Source: Triticum aestivum (Eukaryota > Streptophyta > Magnoliopsida > Poales > Poaceae). From it: DNA of 64,000 nucleotides. Position numbers and translations under genes: made by a program. The stretch's first letter is position 1. Every line of letters begins with the position of its first letter. This document shows positions 11,402 through 22,358 of this stretch, piece by piece. The stretch spans positions 30,810,893 through 30,874,892 of the forward strand of contig NC_057811.1 of the NCBI RefSeq assembly GCF_018294505.1. Reading direction: 5' to 3'. The notes under the pieces were generated by a model. The model saw only the letters and a program-made list of their open reading frames with translations, was not told the origin of the DNA and did no database searches.

Positions 11402-12330
11402 CTGTTAATATAGTTGTCGGCGCCTTGCCACCCATCAAACTCTTTGAAGACCCACTTGAAACTCTCCACATTCTCATCTCTCATTAGCACTCCCCCAAAA
11501 ATAATGCTCTGGAAATGGTTATTAACACCGACGAATAGACCGAAAGGCATATCATACATATTTGTCCAGTAAGTTGTGTCAAATATAATTGCATCCCCAA
11601 AATACTTGTACTGATCTATTCCTTTCCCCGTCGCCCACGTTAGGTTGCAATCCGGCGCTCACCATCAACCTGTACACTGTAATCAAAATCTGGATCGCCA
11701 GCTTTAATTTTTTGAAGCAGAATGAGTATCTTGGTTGCATCATTGTCAGATTGTTCCCTACTTAGCTTACCACTCTTCGTGAACGGTACATTGTCCAGCG
11801 TACCAAAGAAACTCCCGACTATACTATAGACACGGCTCAAGCTTACATTGTTTAGTCGGAGTTGCTTTATCGAATCCTTCGTGTGGACATCTATGTGTCT
11901 GTGCGACTTCCAACGCAACTTCTGCCCACATGTCAACGTCAACTCGTGGTTGTGCAAAGGGCGGTGCTCACTGATGTACCATCCTTTATCGCTTGATCTT
12001 ACCAGACGAATCACTGCCTCGCACCCACACCTGGTTGATCTGCTGTTTTCTTTCTCAGGCAGCAAATAATGATATCGCCAAAGAACGGAAAACACATACC
12101 GCACAGCCGCACACTATCTCTTGCATGCATTTCACCCAGTGTACATTCAAACGGCATCTTGCATAACGTATTCCGAATCCGGTCTCCCCGGACGATGTCC
12201 CAACAGACGGATTAACAACCACACCATCCCTAGGTCTTGTGAACTCACGGATAGACAACTCCAAAGCGCTCTTCCGGTTTGGGCACGACTCTCTTTCCTC
12301 GTCGGTTTTGCCCACACGCACCCTGATTTT
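11402..12330 (-). pseudogene. FAR1/MULE-type transposase-derived gene, N-terminal half
   Basis: Minus-strand text begins with the FAR1 DNA-binding region: FGIRYARCRLN and CMQEIVCGC near 12110-12180, then TRCGCEAVIRLVRS, W(YISEHRPLHNHEL) near 11950-12020. The MULE transposase core start follows: WATGKGIDQYKYFGDA, TTYWTNMYDMPFGLFVGVNN and GGVLMRDENVESFKWVFKEF (11410-11640). The reading frame slips by one base near 11645 (ERRIAT-stop against NLTWATGKG). The last exon ends at a GT donor (11401-11400). The matching C-terminal half is absent downstream on this strand. A C-terminal half lies 0.9 kb away on the other strand. Confidence 0.7.
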
Positions 12331-13370
12331 ATTAGATCAATAATAAAAAACCATATAAATGAATAACATATTCCAGTCAGCATCTTGTTTCCTCATTCAA
12401 ATATTCTAATTGTATGTCTTTACATGCCATTTTTTTAATGAAACAAAAATCGAAGATTTTCGTCGGTAGCAGGCAAATTAATATATTACACTACGCCAAT
12501 TTTTAAATGTAGTTCCACATCATCAAAGCGCCACTACGCCATTTTTTTTAAAACACCTAAATAGCTAAACTTCATACAGCACCTTGGTGTAATAAACAAA
12601 AAAAACCAACAACAGTAGTACACCACATACATGGAAATATAAACCAACAAATAATTAAACTTACTTTCCTGGTAACTAGTTAATTTTCATATTTAATATA
12701 GCTTGCAACTAATTAATACCAAATTTTATTATAAAATGGTATACCTTTTTTTCCAGCCGGATGTGACCTCGCCTTGCGCCTGTGCTCCACCCGATTCACC
12801 AACTATTGCGCAGTCCACAACATCCGCAGCCTCCTTGCGATTTGTTTCATATACTTCTTTCTGGCGGGCCGTCTGGTTGGGCGGACGCAGTCCAGCCAGA
12901 AGAGATACATCAGAAACACGGTTCAACCCAACGCGAGACAAATCGCAACATCCAGTTGGGCTTGCTCGTCCAGCTCCGGCGAAATCCACCGATCGTTCGA
13001 TGCCGTCCGGGATCTTGCTGTTACATAAGCTGTAATCTCGCCTTGTCTCAAAAAAAGAAGAAGCTGTAATCTCGCCAAAAATCATGTCGTTAAGCATCGA
13101 GATCTCGATGGCTGGTGCGTACAGAAGCAAGATTCAAAGCAAAATAGGAGCTGGTGGTAAAGTTGCTAACCTTTCAACACCATCGCCGCCCATGAACTCC
13201 ATTAGCTAGGAGAACCTGGTTACTCACCGTTGTGTGGAGCGTGGGGAAGAAAATGGCACTGTGTAAAAAGGATGCCGCCATGTCGCTGGCACACACGTTA
13301 TAAGCATAGCTTTCAGTACAAACAAGCGTGCACTGTTCTTTTACCGACGACTTTGCACCCATGCAAACTA
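12331..13370. other. intergenic, little recognisable
   Basis: AT-rich to about 12700. A 133-codon open frame on the minus strand (13130-12729) might be a 5' exon or leader of the FAR1/MULE gene, but I recognise no domain. No other feature is supported. Confidence 0.35.
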
Positions 13371-13402
13371 CTCCCTCCGTTCTATAATATAAGAGCGTTT
13401 TT
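13371..13402 (+). mobile_element. Stowaway-type MITE, left end only
   Basis: TA then CTCCCTCCGTTCTATAATAT and AAGAGCGTTTTT is the typical Triticeae Stowaway terminus. The sequence is cut by the LINE-A insertion. 13388-13402 (TATAAGAGCGTTTTT) is repeated exactly at 58808-58822 as the LINE target duplication. The other end of the MITE is not recognisable beyond 58822, so it was truncated or has decayed. Confidence 0.7.
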
Positions 13403-13727
13403 TTAAATGGAACACTCGTATTTCATTAAGACACGGCTAAATCGCCGGTTACAGCACGGGCTACATCATCAGGATAGTTAGAGAACCACTGGTTGGACTC
13501 TCCGGCAGCTAAACCCGCACCAATAGTAGCCAACACATGCGTTGGCTTGTTACAAACACGTGGCGTGTATACAACCATAGTCTAGATAAATTGTGTGGCA
13601 AGATTCACCTTAAGCTCTTTGAACATTTGGCCATGGGAAGACAGGTTGTATATATCCGATGACACAACTTGTTGTAGCACTAGACAATCAGTCTCAAAAT
13701 GGACTCTGCCCACCCCCATTTTTTTAG
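13403..13727 (-). pseudogene. LINE-A 3' part: RNase H-like domain and tail
   Basis: Minus text GRVHFETDCLVLQQVVSS matches the RNase H segment of plant LINE ORF2. Further on are CNKPTHVLATIGAG and a stop, then a short A-rich tail at the target duplication. A stop interrupts ATQFI*TMVV. It begins next to the T-run (A-tail on minus) of another insert at 13728. Confidence 0.75.
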
Positions 13728-15065
13728 AACGAAGGCTCAAGGGGAGCCCGACTTTGAATTAACGAAGCCATCAACCGGCCAGGATTACACAAGGCCACCA
13801 AGCAACAGCGACCGAAAGATACAATGGAGCTGAGTGAACAGCTAACAATGCAACACACATTACAGCTGCAAGAAAAATAACATGAAGAGCCCTGCTAGTA
13901 ATGTCGAAGCCTACTGCACATAGCCAGCAGAGAGAGGAGCAACAGAGAAGCCTCGATGATCAGCCGATAGCCAGAGAGAGTTGTGAACTGTCTGAACCCA
14001 GGGACAAGGGAAGAACATCGCTCCCAACGCCGAAGAGGAACCCTTTCCTCTCGCCTAGGCTCGAAGGCACCGCACCGTCGGATCGTTGGCGCTCACCCGA
14101 GAACTAGAGCAGATGCCAGCCGGATCCCCATCGCAGACAAGAAGCACTACCCTCACCACGCCGCTGGCACACACCACAACTGCACAGCCACCTCTCCTGA
14201 ACCACCATGAGAAGAAGGATAGCCGCTGGGAGGTCGCCGAAGAAGAAAGCTGCAGAGGCCAAGAGGCGGAGCAGGGGAGCACCAGGTCCTGTTCCAATGT
14301 CTGCAGAGAACACTTGCAGGAACGTGCACCCTCCACAGAAAGAACACAAACTTGGCCTCGCAGCCGACAAACACCCACCATCCACGTCGCCCCTCTCCCG
14401 AAAAACCAGACATCCCAGACGACGCCTCCAACGAGGACGCGACGTGCAAGGCGCCGCCGCAGGCCAGAACGAGACGGACTTTGGGTTTTCACCCGGGGTC
14501 TGGGACGGGGGGTGAAGAGGAGAGCCCTCAACGACGCTTCCAGGGAAGTACACAACGCGCACATGCCCCACCGCCGTCGTGGCCGGAGGACTGGCCAAGG
14601 GTTTCCCCCAGGCTCAAACCTGAGCACCCGCACCCCACCAGCACCGGATCCGGCGACCAAAGTCGCAGAAGGGCATGACCGGAGGGGAGGAAAGAGCAGG
14701 GGAGGAGGACGCCTGACCTTGAGATCTGGGGCAGAGGAAAATCCGCGCCGCTATCACCCACCGAATCCTCGCTGCCCGGGCAGCCGAGGATGCCGGCCAC
14801 CACTTCCTGCGCGCGCCACCCGTCGCGGAGGCAGCGCCGCCTCGCCGACCGGGGCCGCCGCCCCGGCTTCCAGGTCCTTCGCGGGGCATGAAGCGACGCA
14901 TCACCTCACCGCCACCTTCATCAACGACCGACCAGGCTTGCCCATCGATCCCCTCAAGTGGCGGCGAGGAGGGGCTGGGATTGAAGGGGTGGCGGCGCTA
15001 GGGGAAACCCTAGTCGCCCCCGGGTCACCCTCGGGAGGACGACGCGAGGGCCGAGAGGGGGGGGG
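13728..15065 (-). mobile_element. GC-rich retro-inserted sequence inside LINE-A, type unknown
   Basis: The left edge is a T-run (TTTTTTTAGAACGAAGGCTC), an A-tail if read on the minus strand. The right edge is where LINE-A zf-RVT text (KCKWVKHRW, then VRVKCHNK) stops matching. The interior from about 14000 is GC-rich, with open frames on both strands that look compositional, including a 397-codon plus frame at 14086-15279. It resembles a processed 5'-leader or ORF1 region of a non-LTR element more than a gene. I found no target duplication. About 0.4 kb of LINE-A between zf-RVT and RNase H seems to be missing at this site, suggesting a deletion with the insertion. Confidence 0.45.
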
Positions 15066-16810
15066 ATTTGTTGTGACACTTCACTCTCACCTCTTCCAGC
15101 ATCAACGCTCACCATCTGTGCTTCACCCATTTGCATTTCAGAAAAAGATGTCCTCCATCTTTGAACAGCCGGCCGCAAACAGCACACCGTGTATCAAGCT
15201 TTACACCCCTTCTACTAATATTCATATACATTGGGTGACTATTGTGCACGAATCTCCACAAAAAAATGATGCACCTTAGGAGGACATTTTTGTTTCCAAA
15301 TAGCTTTGAACATTTCAGAATCTCCTTCTTCATTTGATGAGCTGGCACCTCGCTGTTTGTTAGCCTCCCTTTTTCACATAGCCACATGTGCTTTATATGC
15401 TGATTTGACCGAGAAAATGCCCTTACATCAAGATGCCGGGCTAAGAAATCCTGCGCTTGATCATGGACTGGGATGCTCAAAATGTATGGCACATCATCCT
15501 GATGGAAACAACCTTCGATGAGAGCTCGGTCCCAGTAGCCCGTATCCGGATCAATTAACTCGCAAACCCTAGTGAGAAGGCTATGTTCACGTGGTGCAGA
15601 AGGCCGCCGATTCATTCCCCTAGGAATCCATGGATCCTACCAAATCCGAACATCCGTGCCATCCCCGATTCTCCAAATTAGCCCTTCTTTGAGAAGCTCA
15701 ATGCCTTTCAATATACTACGCCATACATAGCTCATGCCATTAATCGGTTCTGCAACAAGGGCATTACCATGAGGGAAATACTTTGCTCTCAAAACTTGCG
15801 CACAAAGGGATCCAGGTGCTTGTATCAACCGCCACCCTTGTTTGGCTAGCATCGCCAAGTTAAAAGAGTGAAGATCACGGAAACCAAGACCTCCTTCATC
15901 TTTTGACAACTTCATTTTTTCCCAACCTACCCAATGCATCTTATTTTCTTCATTCTGCCTGTTCCACTAGTAGTGACACATCAGCTGGCTTATCTCATCA
16001 CACAAGGACTTTGTTAGATCAAAGCTCGCCATCGCATACGTAGGTATTGCTTGAGCCACAACCTTCACATATATCTCCTTACCCGCCATAGAGAGACATC
16101 TGTCCCAGCCCACTTGTAGCCGACTGACAATATTATCTTTAATGTAGGCAAAACATTTCTTCTTTGACTTACCAATATATCTGGGCAGTCCAAGGTATTT
16201 TCCCTCGCTGGCTTCACTTCAAATTTGCAACTCTTGTATAATTAAATTTTTGAAGCTCTGACTTACATTCGCATTAAACATTACTGAAGACTTTTCTCGG
16301 TTAATCACTTGACCCGAACACTCCTCATACATTTGCAGAATATCATTAATTGTCTGGACCCCATGTACAGTCGCCTCCATGACAAGGAGCGAATAATCCG
16401 CAAATAAAAGGTGATTAACTCTTGGGGCCGCCAGTGCAAGCTTTATACCTCTGATTTGGCCATCATCATTTGCTTTATTTAGCATTGCTGAAAGTCCCTC
16501 CGTGCACAAGATAAAGAGATAGGGGGAGATAGAATCCCCCTGCGGCAATCCTCTACCCAATATAACCACATCTGAGATATCTCCATTCACTCTAAACCGG
16601 TATGAAACTGTCTTGACACACTTCATAATTAGCTGTACAAACTCATCAATGAAGCCCATCTTCTTCATAATTCCTTCAAGAAATGACCACTATACCCGGT
16701 CATAAGCTTTCCTCATGTTGAGCTTGAGTGCCATGTATACATCTTTACCTTTCCTCTTTCTTCTCATGAAGTGGGTCATTTCATAGGCTAAGATGGTGTT
16801 ATCAGAAATT
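15066..16810 (-). pseudogene. LINE-A middle part: RT palm to zf-RVT
   Basis: Minus text runs DNTILAYEMTHF, LKLNMRKAYDRV-stop-WSF, GRGLPQGDSISPYLF, then LLFADYSLLVM. FADY replaces the catalytic FADD, so the polymerase site is lost. It continues GWEKMKLSKDEGGLGFRDL, GLIWRIGDGTDVRIW, a stop, DPWIPRGMN and the zf-RVT motif CAVCGRLFKDGGHLFLKC. At least three in-frame stops are present. The right border (16804-16810, AGAAATT) is the LINE-B target duplication. Confidence 0.85.
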
Positions 16811-18855
16811 CAGGGGAAGTTGCTGAATATGCAACAAAAACTGAGCAAATGGAGCGCGGAGAAGATTGGATCGGTCAGACAGAAAATTTGCATGCTTCGG
16901 AAAAAGCTGCAGGTCCTAATGAACAAACCAATAAGCCCTGCAAATGACAGTGAGATTAGTCGGCACACAAAGGAGTTGGACGAGCTGCTACTCCGGGAGG
17001 AGATCCTTTGGCGCCAACGGTCCAGAGCAACATATCTTCGTGAAGGGGATAGAAATACGGAGTGGTTCCACCGCCAAGCAACGTGGAGAAGGAAACAAAA
17101 TACCATCACCAAATTAATGAATGAAAATGGCAGTGGGTAGAACAAAAAGAGGACCTTCATAAATTGTCAACGAGTTTCTTCAAAGGACTGTTTACGACAG
17201 ACAGGAAGGTTGACCCTCATGAACTCCCGGGGCTGTTTGATGTATTGGTTACAAATGGGATGAACGAGAATCTTGAGAAAGAATTCACGGAGAAAGAAAT
17301 AAGCGATGCGCTTTTCCAGATAGGCCCCCTAAAAGCCCCAGGGCCGGATGGCTTCCATGCACGCTTTTACCAAAGAAATTGGGGAGTTTTAAAGGGAGAA
17401 GTGGGATGGCCGTTAAGAAATTCTTCATGGATGGTGTAATGCCGGAGGGGCTGAATGATACTGTCATCGTTCTAATTCCAAATTCCAAAAGGCAATGATC
17501 CGAAAAGTTTGAAGTATTTTCGTCCCATCAGCTTGTGCAATGTTATATATAAGGTGATTTCGAAGTGCTTGGTAAACCGACTGCGTCCTATCTTGGATGA
17601 ACTCATTTCGGAGTCACAGAGTGCATTCATCCCGAGGCAGATGATCACAGATAATGCCCTCATCGCCTTTGAGTGCTTCCATAAAATCCAAGATAGCAAA
17701 CACCCACAAAACACTTTCTGTGCATACATGCTTGATCTCGCAAAGGCGTATGATAGAGTGGATTGGACTTTCCTGGAAGGGGTACTAATTAAGTATGGTT
17801 TCAGTAAAAAATGGATAACTTGGGTGATGGTGTGCGTCAAATATGTGCGGTATGCAGTGAAATTCAACGGCGAATTGTTGGACAAGTTTGAACCATCAAG
17901 AGGCTTAAGACAAGGTGACCCGCTGAGTCCTTACTTGTTTCTGTTTGTGCCAGAAGGGCTGAACCGTATCCTGCAGAAAAAGGTCACAAATGGAAATATC
18001 ACGCCGATCAAGGTTGCACGAGGAAGCCTAGGTATGTCAAACTTGATGTTTGCTGACGATAGCTTACTGTTCTTTAAAGCCTCGACAGAACAAGCGGAGG
18101 AGGTAAAGCAAACAATTAACGTCTTCCAGGAAGGTACAGGACAACTCTTAAGCACACACAAATGCTCGATGCTTTTTTCAGAGAAATGCCCACACATGAC
18201 ACAAGATGAAATTAAAAGGGTTCTTGAGGTGGAGACATCTACTTCTGAAAGCAAATATTTGGGCCTACCAACACCAGATGGCAGAATGAAAGACGAGAAG
18301 CTCCAACCCATCATGGATAGGTTCATGAAGAGATGCAACAATGGATCAGGCAGACATATGTCCTATGCGGCGAAGGAACTGTTTGTAAAATCGATCGTCC
18401 AATCCTTACCAACCTTCACCATGGGCGTCTTCAAGATTTCCATTGGTTTTTGTGAGAAGTATGAAAAAATAATAAGAGAATTCTGATGGGGAGAGGATGA
18501 GGGGCATCGAAGAGTCCACTGGATGGCTTGGGACAAGATGACTAAACCAAAAAGGGGTGGGGGAATTGGTTTTAGAGACATGCACATGTTTAACCAAGCA
18601 TTGCTGGCTAGACAAGGATGGAGGTTGATCCAGAAACCCGAAGGCTTTGCGCGAAAGTGCTCAAGTCCAAATGCTACCCTAAGGGTGATCTACTGGACAC
18701 TGTCTTTGCATCAGACGCATCGCAGACTTGGAGAGGCATTGAATTTGGACTTGAACTCCTCAAGAAAGGCCTTATTTGGCGTGTTGGAAACGGGAAGAAC
18801 ATTCAGGTTCAGAGGGACCAATGGATACCAAGAAATGAAGGACTTAAGGTAGCGG
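16811..18855 (+). pseudogene. LINE-B ORF2 first part: reverse transcriptase
   Basis: The linker text LLREEILWRQRSRATYLREG starts the fragment. RT motifs follow: PLKAPGPDGFHARFYQ, FRPISLCNVIYKVISK, SQSAFIPRQMITDNA, LDLAKAYDRVDWTF, GLRQGDPLSPYLF and LMFADDSLLFF, with the catalytic FADD kept. Damage: a stop near 17138, a frame change near 17400, a 7-bp tandem duplication (ATTCCAA twice, about 17476-17489) that shifts the frame just before the FRPISL block, and EF-stop-WGED near 18484. The frame continues to GLKVAA, where CACTA-1 begins. Confidence 0.88.
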
Positions 18856-18869
18856 CATTACTAGGGAAA

Positions 18870-19050
18870 GGCTAATTAGTGGCACACCTGTTTTGCCAAT
18901 TAATGGCGCACTACAGGTGCGCCACTATCATTACGCCACTAGTAATTAATACTAATGGCGCACCCCTGGTGCGCCATTAGTATACCAGACAATAGTGGCG
19001 CATCAGGGAGTGCGCCATTAGTATGTCAAATGGTGCGCCATTACTATGCC
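18870..19050. repeat. CACTA-1 left subterminal repeats
   Basis: Inverted pairs such as AATGGCGCACCCCTGGTGCGCC are repeated about every 40 bp: ...GGCGCACTACAGGTGCGCC, ...GGCGCATCAGGGAGTGCGCC. The same unit marks the right end, the internal cluster and both ends of CACTA-3. Confidence 0.88.
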
Positions 19051-19499
19051 TCCCAGGGGGGCATATTTACCTTGTGCTCTGGCGTAGCCGGGGAACTTTC
19101 TTGATATTTGTGTAGTCTATCTTCGACTGACGGTCCGAGTCAAAATACGTGGCCATGGAATATTTCGGGCTTAAGAGGATGAGTGTGCAATGTGTGTCAC
19201 TGCACAAAACACGGAATGTTAGAAAAAAAAGAACGATCGAAATCTAAGAAATCATATGTTACAGGGCGGTGAGGGGATGACTTACTCGGGAAAGTAAGGC
19301 ACGAGGAAGTTATCCTTATCTGGGTTTGCCAGAATGACGCCTTTGAGGTATGAACTCGCGACTTGCCGGTCCCCAGCGCTGCCCAAGATCTTGGCATGCA
19401 TGTAGAAGGGGTCGACTATCACGATGTCCGGGGTCTTGTCTCTAATGATCCGCATCTCCATACTCAGCGAAAATAGCCGAACACTACTGGAATCAGCTA

Positions 19500-19812
19500 A
19501 TTTGCCATCTGCCAGCTCTTTGCCGTCTGCTTGCTGACGGCAAAGAAGCTCTTTGCCATCAGCTACCCAAAAGCAGACGGCAAAGAAAGGGCAGACGGCA
19601 AAGAAGCTCTTTGCCGTCTGCCCGATCTTTGCCGTCGGCCAGCTGACGGCAAAGAATCTTTGCCGTCCGCTGGCGGACGGCAAAGAGTGAGGTGGCCCCC
19701 ACCCCCCGCCCGTTTTTGAAAAACTTAACGGGCCACCTCTTTGTAGTCCGCTAGCAGACGGCAAAGAGGCAAAAAAGCGGACGGCAAAGGGGGGCGGACG
19801 GCAAAGAGCCTA
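19500..19812. repeat. CACTA-2 left subterminal repeats
   Basis: Many direct and inverted copies of CTTTGCCGTCTGC and GCGGACGGCAAAGA are packed at 15-40 bp intervals. This is the dense array expected for transposase-binding sites in this superfamily. Confidence 0.9.
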
Positions 19813-20545
19813 CTACCTAACGGCCCGTACCCCCGCCCGTTACTCACTTCTTCCCTCTCCCTCCCACGCCGCCGTTTCTCTCCTCCCATGCCGCAGCCCG
19901 CCGCGCGCCGCCGCCGCCCCGTCGCCCCCGCCGCCCCGGCTCGCCGCCGCCCCGGGGCCCCGTCGCCCTCACCGCCCTGGCCCCCCGCCGCCCCCGGCCC
20001 CCCGCCGCCCCGCGCCCCCGCGCCCCCCGCCGCCCCGCGCCCCCCGCGCCCCCCGCCGCCCCGTCGCCCCCGCCGCCCCGGCTCGCCGCCGCCCCCAGGC
20101 CGCCTCCTCCACCGCCCCGCCCCCTCCTCCACCGGCCTCCTCCACCCCCCAGGTGAGCCCCCCATTTTTCAGTTTTTTTTTCTGTTTTTTTCTTTTTTTT
20201 CCTTTTTAGTTTTAGTTTCAGTTTAGATTTAGTTTTAGTTGTAGTTTTAGGTTTAGTTTTAGGTTTAGGTTTAGTTTTAGGTTTAGGTTGTAGAAGAAAA
20301 AAGAAGAAGAAGAAGAAAAAAGAGGAGAGGAGGAGAAGAAGAAGAGGAAAAGGAAAGGAAGAAGAAGAAGAGGAGGAGGAGAAGAAAAAAGAAGAAGAGG
20401 AAGAAGAAGAAGAAAAAGAGGAGAGGAGGAGAAGAAGAAGAGGAAAAAGGAAAGGAAGAAGAAGAAGAGGAGGAGGAGAAGAAAAAAGAAGAAGAGGAAG
20501 AAAAGGAAGAATAGGAAGAAGAAGAAAAGGAAAAAAGAGGAAAAA
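19813..20545 (+). other. CACTA-2 leader: GC-rich exon-like block, donor site and purine tract
   Basis: 19850-20150 is very C-rich (CCGCCGCCCC units) and ends in a good 5' splice site, CCCCCAGGTGAGCC (donor GT at about 20152). A T-rich stretch with TTTAGTTTTAG repeats follows, and then a GAAGAAGAGGA polypurine tract to 20545. This fits a first untranslated exon and long intron ahead of the transposase. Open frames on either strand are products of base bias. Confidence 0.5.
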
Positions 20546-21556
20546 ACCCCGACCCGACACGGCACCCCGACCCCGACCCGGCACCCCGACACGACACCCC
20601 GACCCCTAGACCCCGACCCCGACACCCCGACCCCGAGCCTGACCCGACACCCCGACCCCGACACCGACACGGCACCCCGACCCCGACCCCGACCCCGACA
20701 CCCAGACCCCGACCCCGAGCCTGACCCGACACCCCGACCCTGACACCGACACGGCACCCCGACCCCGACCCGGCACCCCGACCCGACACCCCGACCCCGA
20801 GACCCCGACCCCGACCCCGACACGACACCCCGACACCGACACCCTGACACCACACCCACCCTTACCCCGACACCGACACGGCACCCCGACCCCGACCCGG
20901 CACCCCGACCCGGCACCCCGACCCGACAACCCGAACCCGAGACGGCACCCCGATCCGACACCCCGACCCGACACCCCGACCCGGCACCCCGACCCGACAC
21001 CCCGACCCCGATACCCCGACCCCGAGCCTGACCCGACACCCCGACCCCGACACCGACACGGCACCCCGACCCCGACCCGGCACCCCGACAAGACACCCCG
21101 ACCCCGAGCCTGACCCGACACCCCGACCCCGACACCGACACGGCACCCCGACCCCGACCCGGCACCCCGACCCGACACCCTGACCCCGAGACCCCGACCC
21201 CGACACCGACACGACACCCCGACACCGACACGACACCCCGACCCGGCACCCCGACAAGACACCCCGACCCCGAGCCTGACCCGACACCCCGACCCCGACA
21301 CCGACACGGCACCCCGACCCCGACCCGGCACCCCGACCCCGAGACCCCGACCATGATACCCCGACCCGGACCCCGACCCCGACACCCCGACCCCGAGCCT
21401 GACCCGACACCCCGACCCGACACCGACACGGCACACCGACCCCGACCCGGCACCCCGACCCGACACCCCGACCCGACACCCCGACCCCGAGACCCCGACC
21501 CCGACCCCGACACGGCACCCCGAGACCGACACGACACCCTGACCCCCGACACCTCC
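20546..21556. repeat. GC-rich minisatellite, (CCCCGACCCGGCA)n type
   Basis: About 1 kb is built from variants of ACCCCGACCCCGACACCGAC, ACGGCACCCCGACC and GAGCCTGACCCGACACCCCG. Higher-order blocks of roughly 100 bp recur: the string GAGCCTGACCCGACACC appears several times. Long open frames on the minus strand encode only Gly/Val/Arg/Ser-rich repeats and are not treated as genes. Confidence 0.9.
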
Positions 21557-21980
21557 CGAAAAGGTGTTCTTTGGCCTTCCAGAAGCCGACGGGGTCATAT
21601 ATTTGTGAATTATTAGTTAGGTCATATATCTTTCGATTTTGTTATGAAAAACATCATATATAATTGTGTTGATCGGGTAGTTTTTTAAATGTGCAGTTGT
21701 TTCATCGCTGCGAGGTTTGGTGTTCGACGACCTCGCCGTGCGTTTGACGAGCTCTGCCCCTTCGTTCGTGGGTGAGCACAAATGACATGTCCTCCTCCCC
21801 CATTAATTATTTGATCTATTCCGATGAAACTTGATAGCTAGCTACATATGTGTCTTGAATCATCAGTATGCGTAACCAATATGTGTCTCCCGTTCGAAAG
21901 CGTCATAGTTATAAATATGCATGCATTTGCATATTTATAACCTTGATTCTTTCGAATTGTCCAACGCTATCCATGGACAG
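21557..21980 (+). other. CACTA-2 leader between the minisatellite and the hairpin
   Basis: No coding sequence. It includes a small palindrome, ATAAATATGCATGCATTTGCATATTTAT (21911-21938 region, arms ATAAATATGCA / TGCATATTTAT). It lies between the probable first exon and the transposase. Confidence 0.5.
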
Positions 21981-22198
21981 CCCGAGTATGTTTAGATTGG
22001 GTTCGTTTTCCCATATGCTTTGCTCCGGATCCGACGCATAAATTTCGTCAGTGCCTCCCCTGTTGTTCTCCGGGTACACATCCTCTCTGTTTATTGCAGA
22101 GACGTGTATCAGGAGAACAGCGGGGAGGTGCTGCCGAAATTTTGCGTAGGATCCGGAGCATAGCATGGGAAAATGAACCCAATCTAAACATACTCGGG
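21981..22198 (+). repeat. long imperfect inverted repeat (foldback) in the transposase leader
   Basis: Arms of about 100 nt: 21981 starts CCCGAGTATGTTTAGATTGG and the right arm ends at 22198 with its reverse complement CCAATCTAAACATACTCGGG. Pairing continues inward (TGCTCCGGATCC with GGATCCGGAGCA; CCTCCCC with GGGGAGG) to a loop near 22088-22096. There are scattered mismatches and small bulges. It lies 160 nt upstream of the transposase ATG, in the same orientation. RNA from it would fold into a long hairpin of the kind that can feed small-RNA production. Confidence 0.85.
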
Positions 22199-22292
22199 TG
22201 GGATTAGGACCTATCATTACCTATTAGAGTGTAGGTTGCATGGACGTAATAAAATTGACAAATTAGATCAACTGATGAATACATACATGGTG

Positions 22293-22296
<4 letters not shown>

Positions 22297-22327
<31 letters not shown>
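22297..22327. repeat. (AT)n microsatellite
   Basis: About 15 AT dinucleotides, between the hairpin and the transposase start. Confidence 0.9.
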
Positions 22328-22333
<6 letters not shown>

Positions 22334-22358
22334 GTGTCTAGTAGCTCTGAAAGTCAAG

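Noticed and set aside
14086..15279. 397-codon open frame on plus and 201-codon frame on minus
   Set aside because: Very GC-rich sequence open on both strands, Arg/Pro-rich without domains, and running past the element border into antisense LINE-A text.
19282..19764. 160-codon minus frame joining TTTGCCGTC repeats to Ulp1-like text
   Set aside because: A chance fusion across the CACTA-2 left border; only the part below 19482 belongs to the CACTA-1 gene.
20218..21598. Minus-strand frames of 444 and 330 codons
   Set aside because: They translate a GC minisatellite and a purine tract; the products are only Gly/Val/Arg/Ser or Phe/Leu/Ser repeats.
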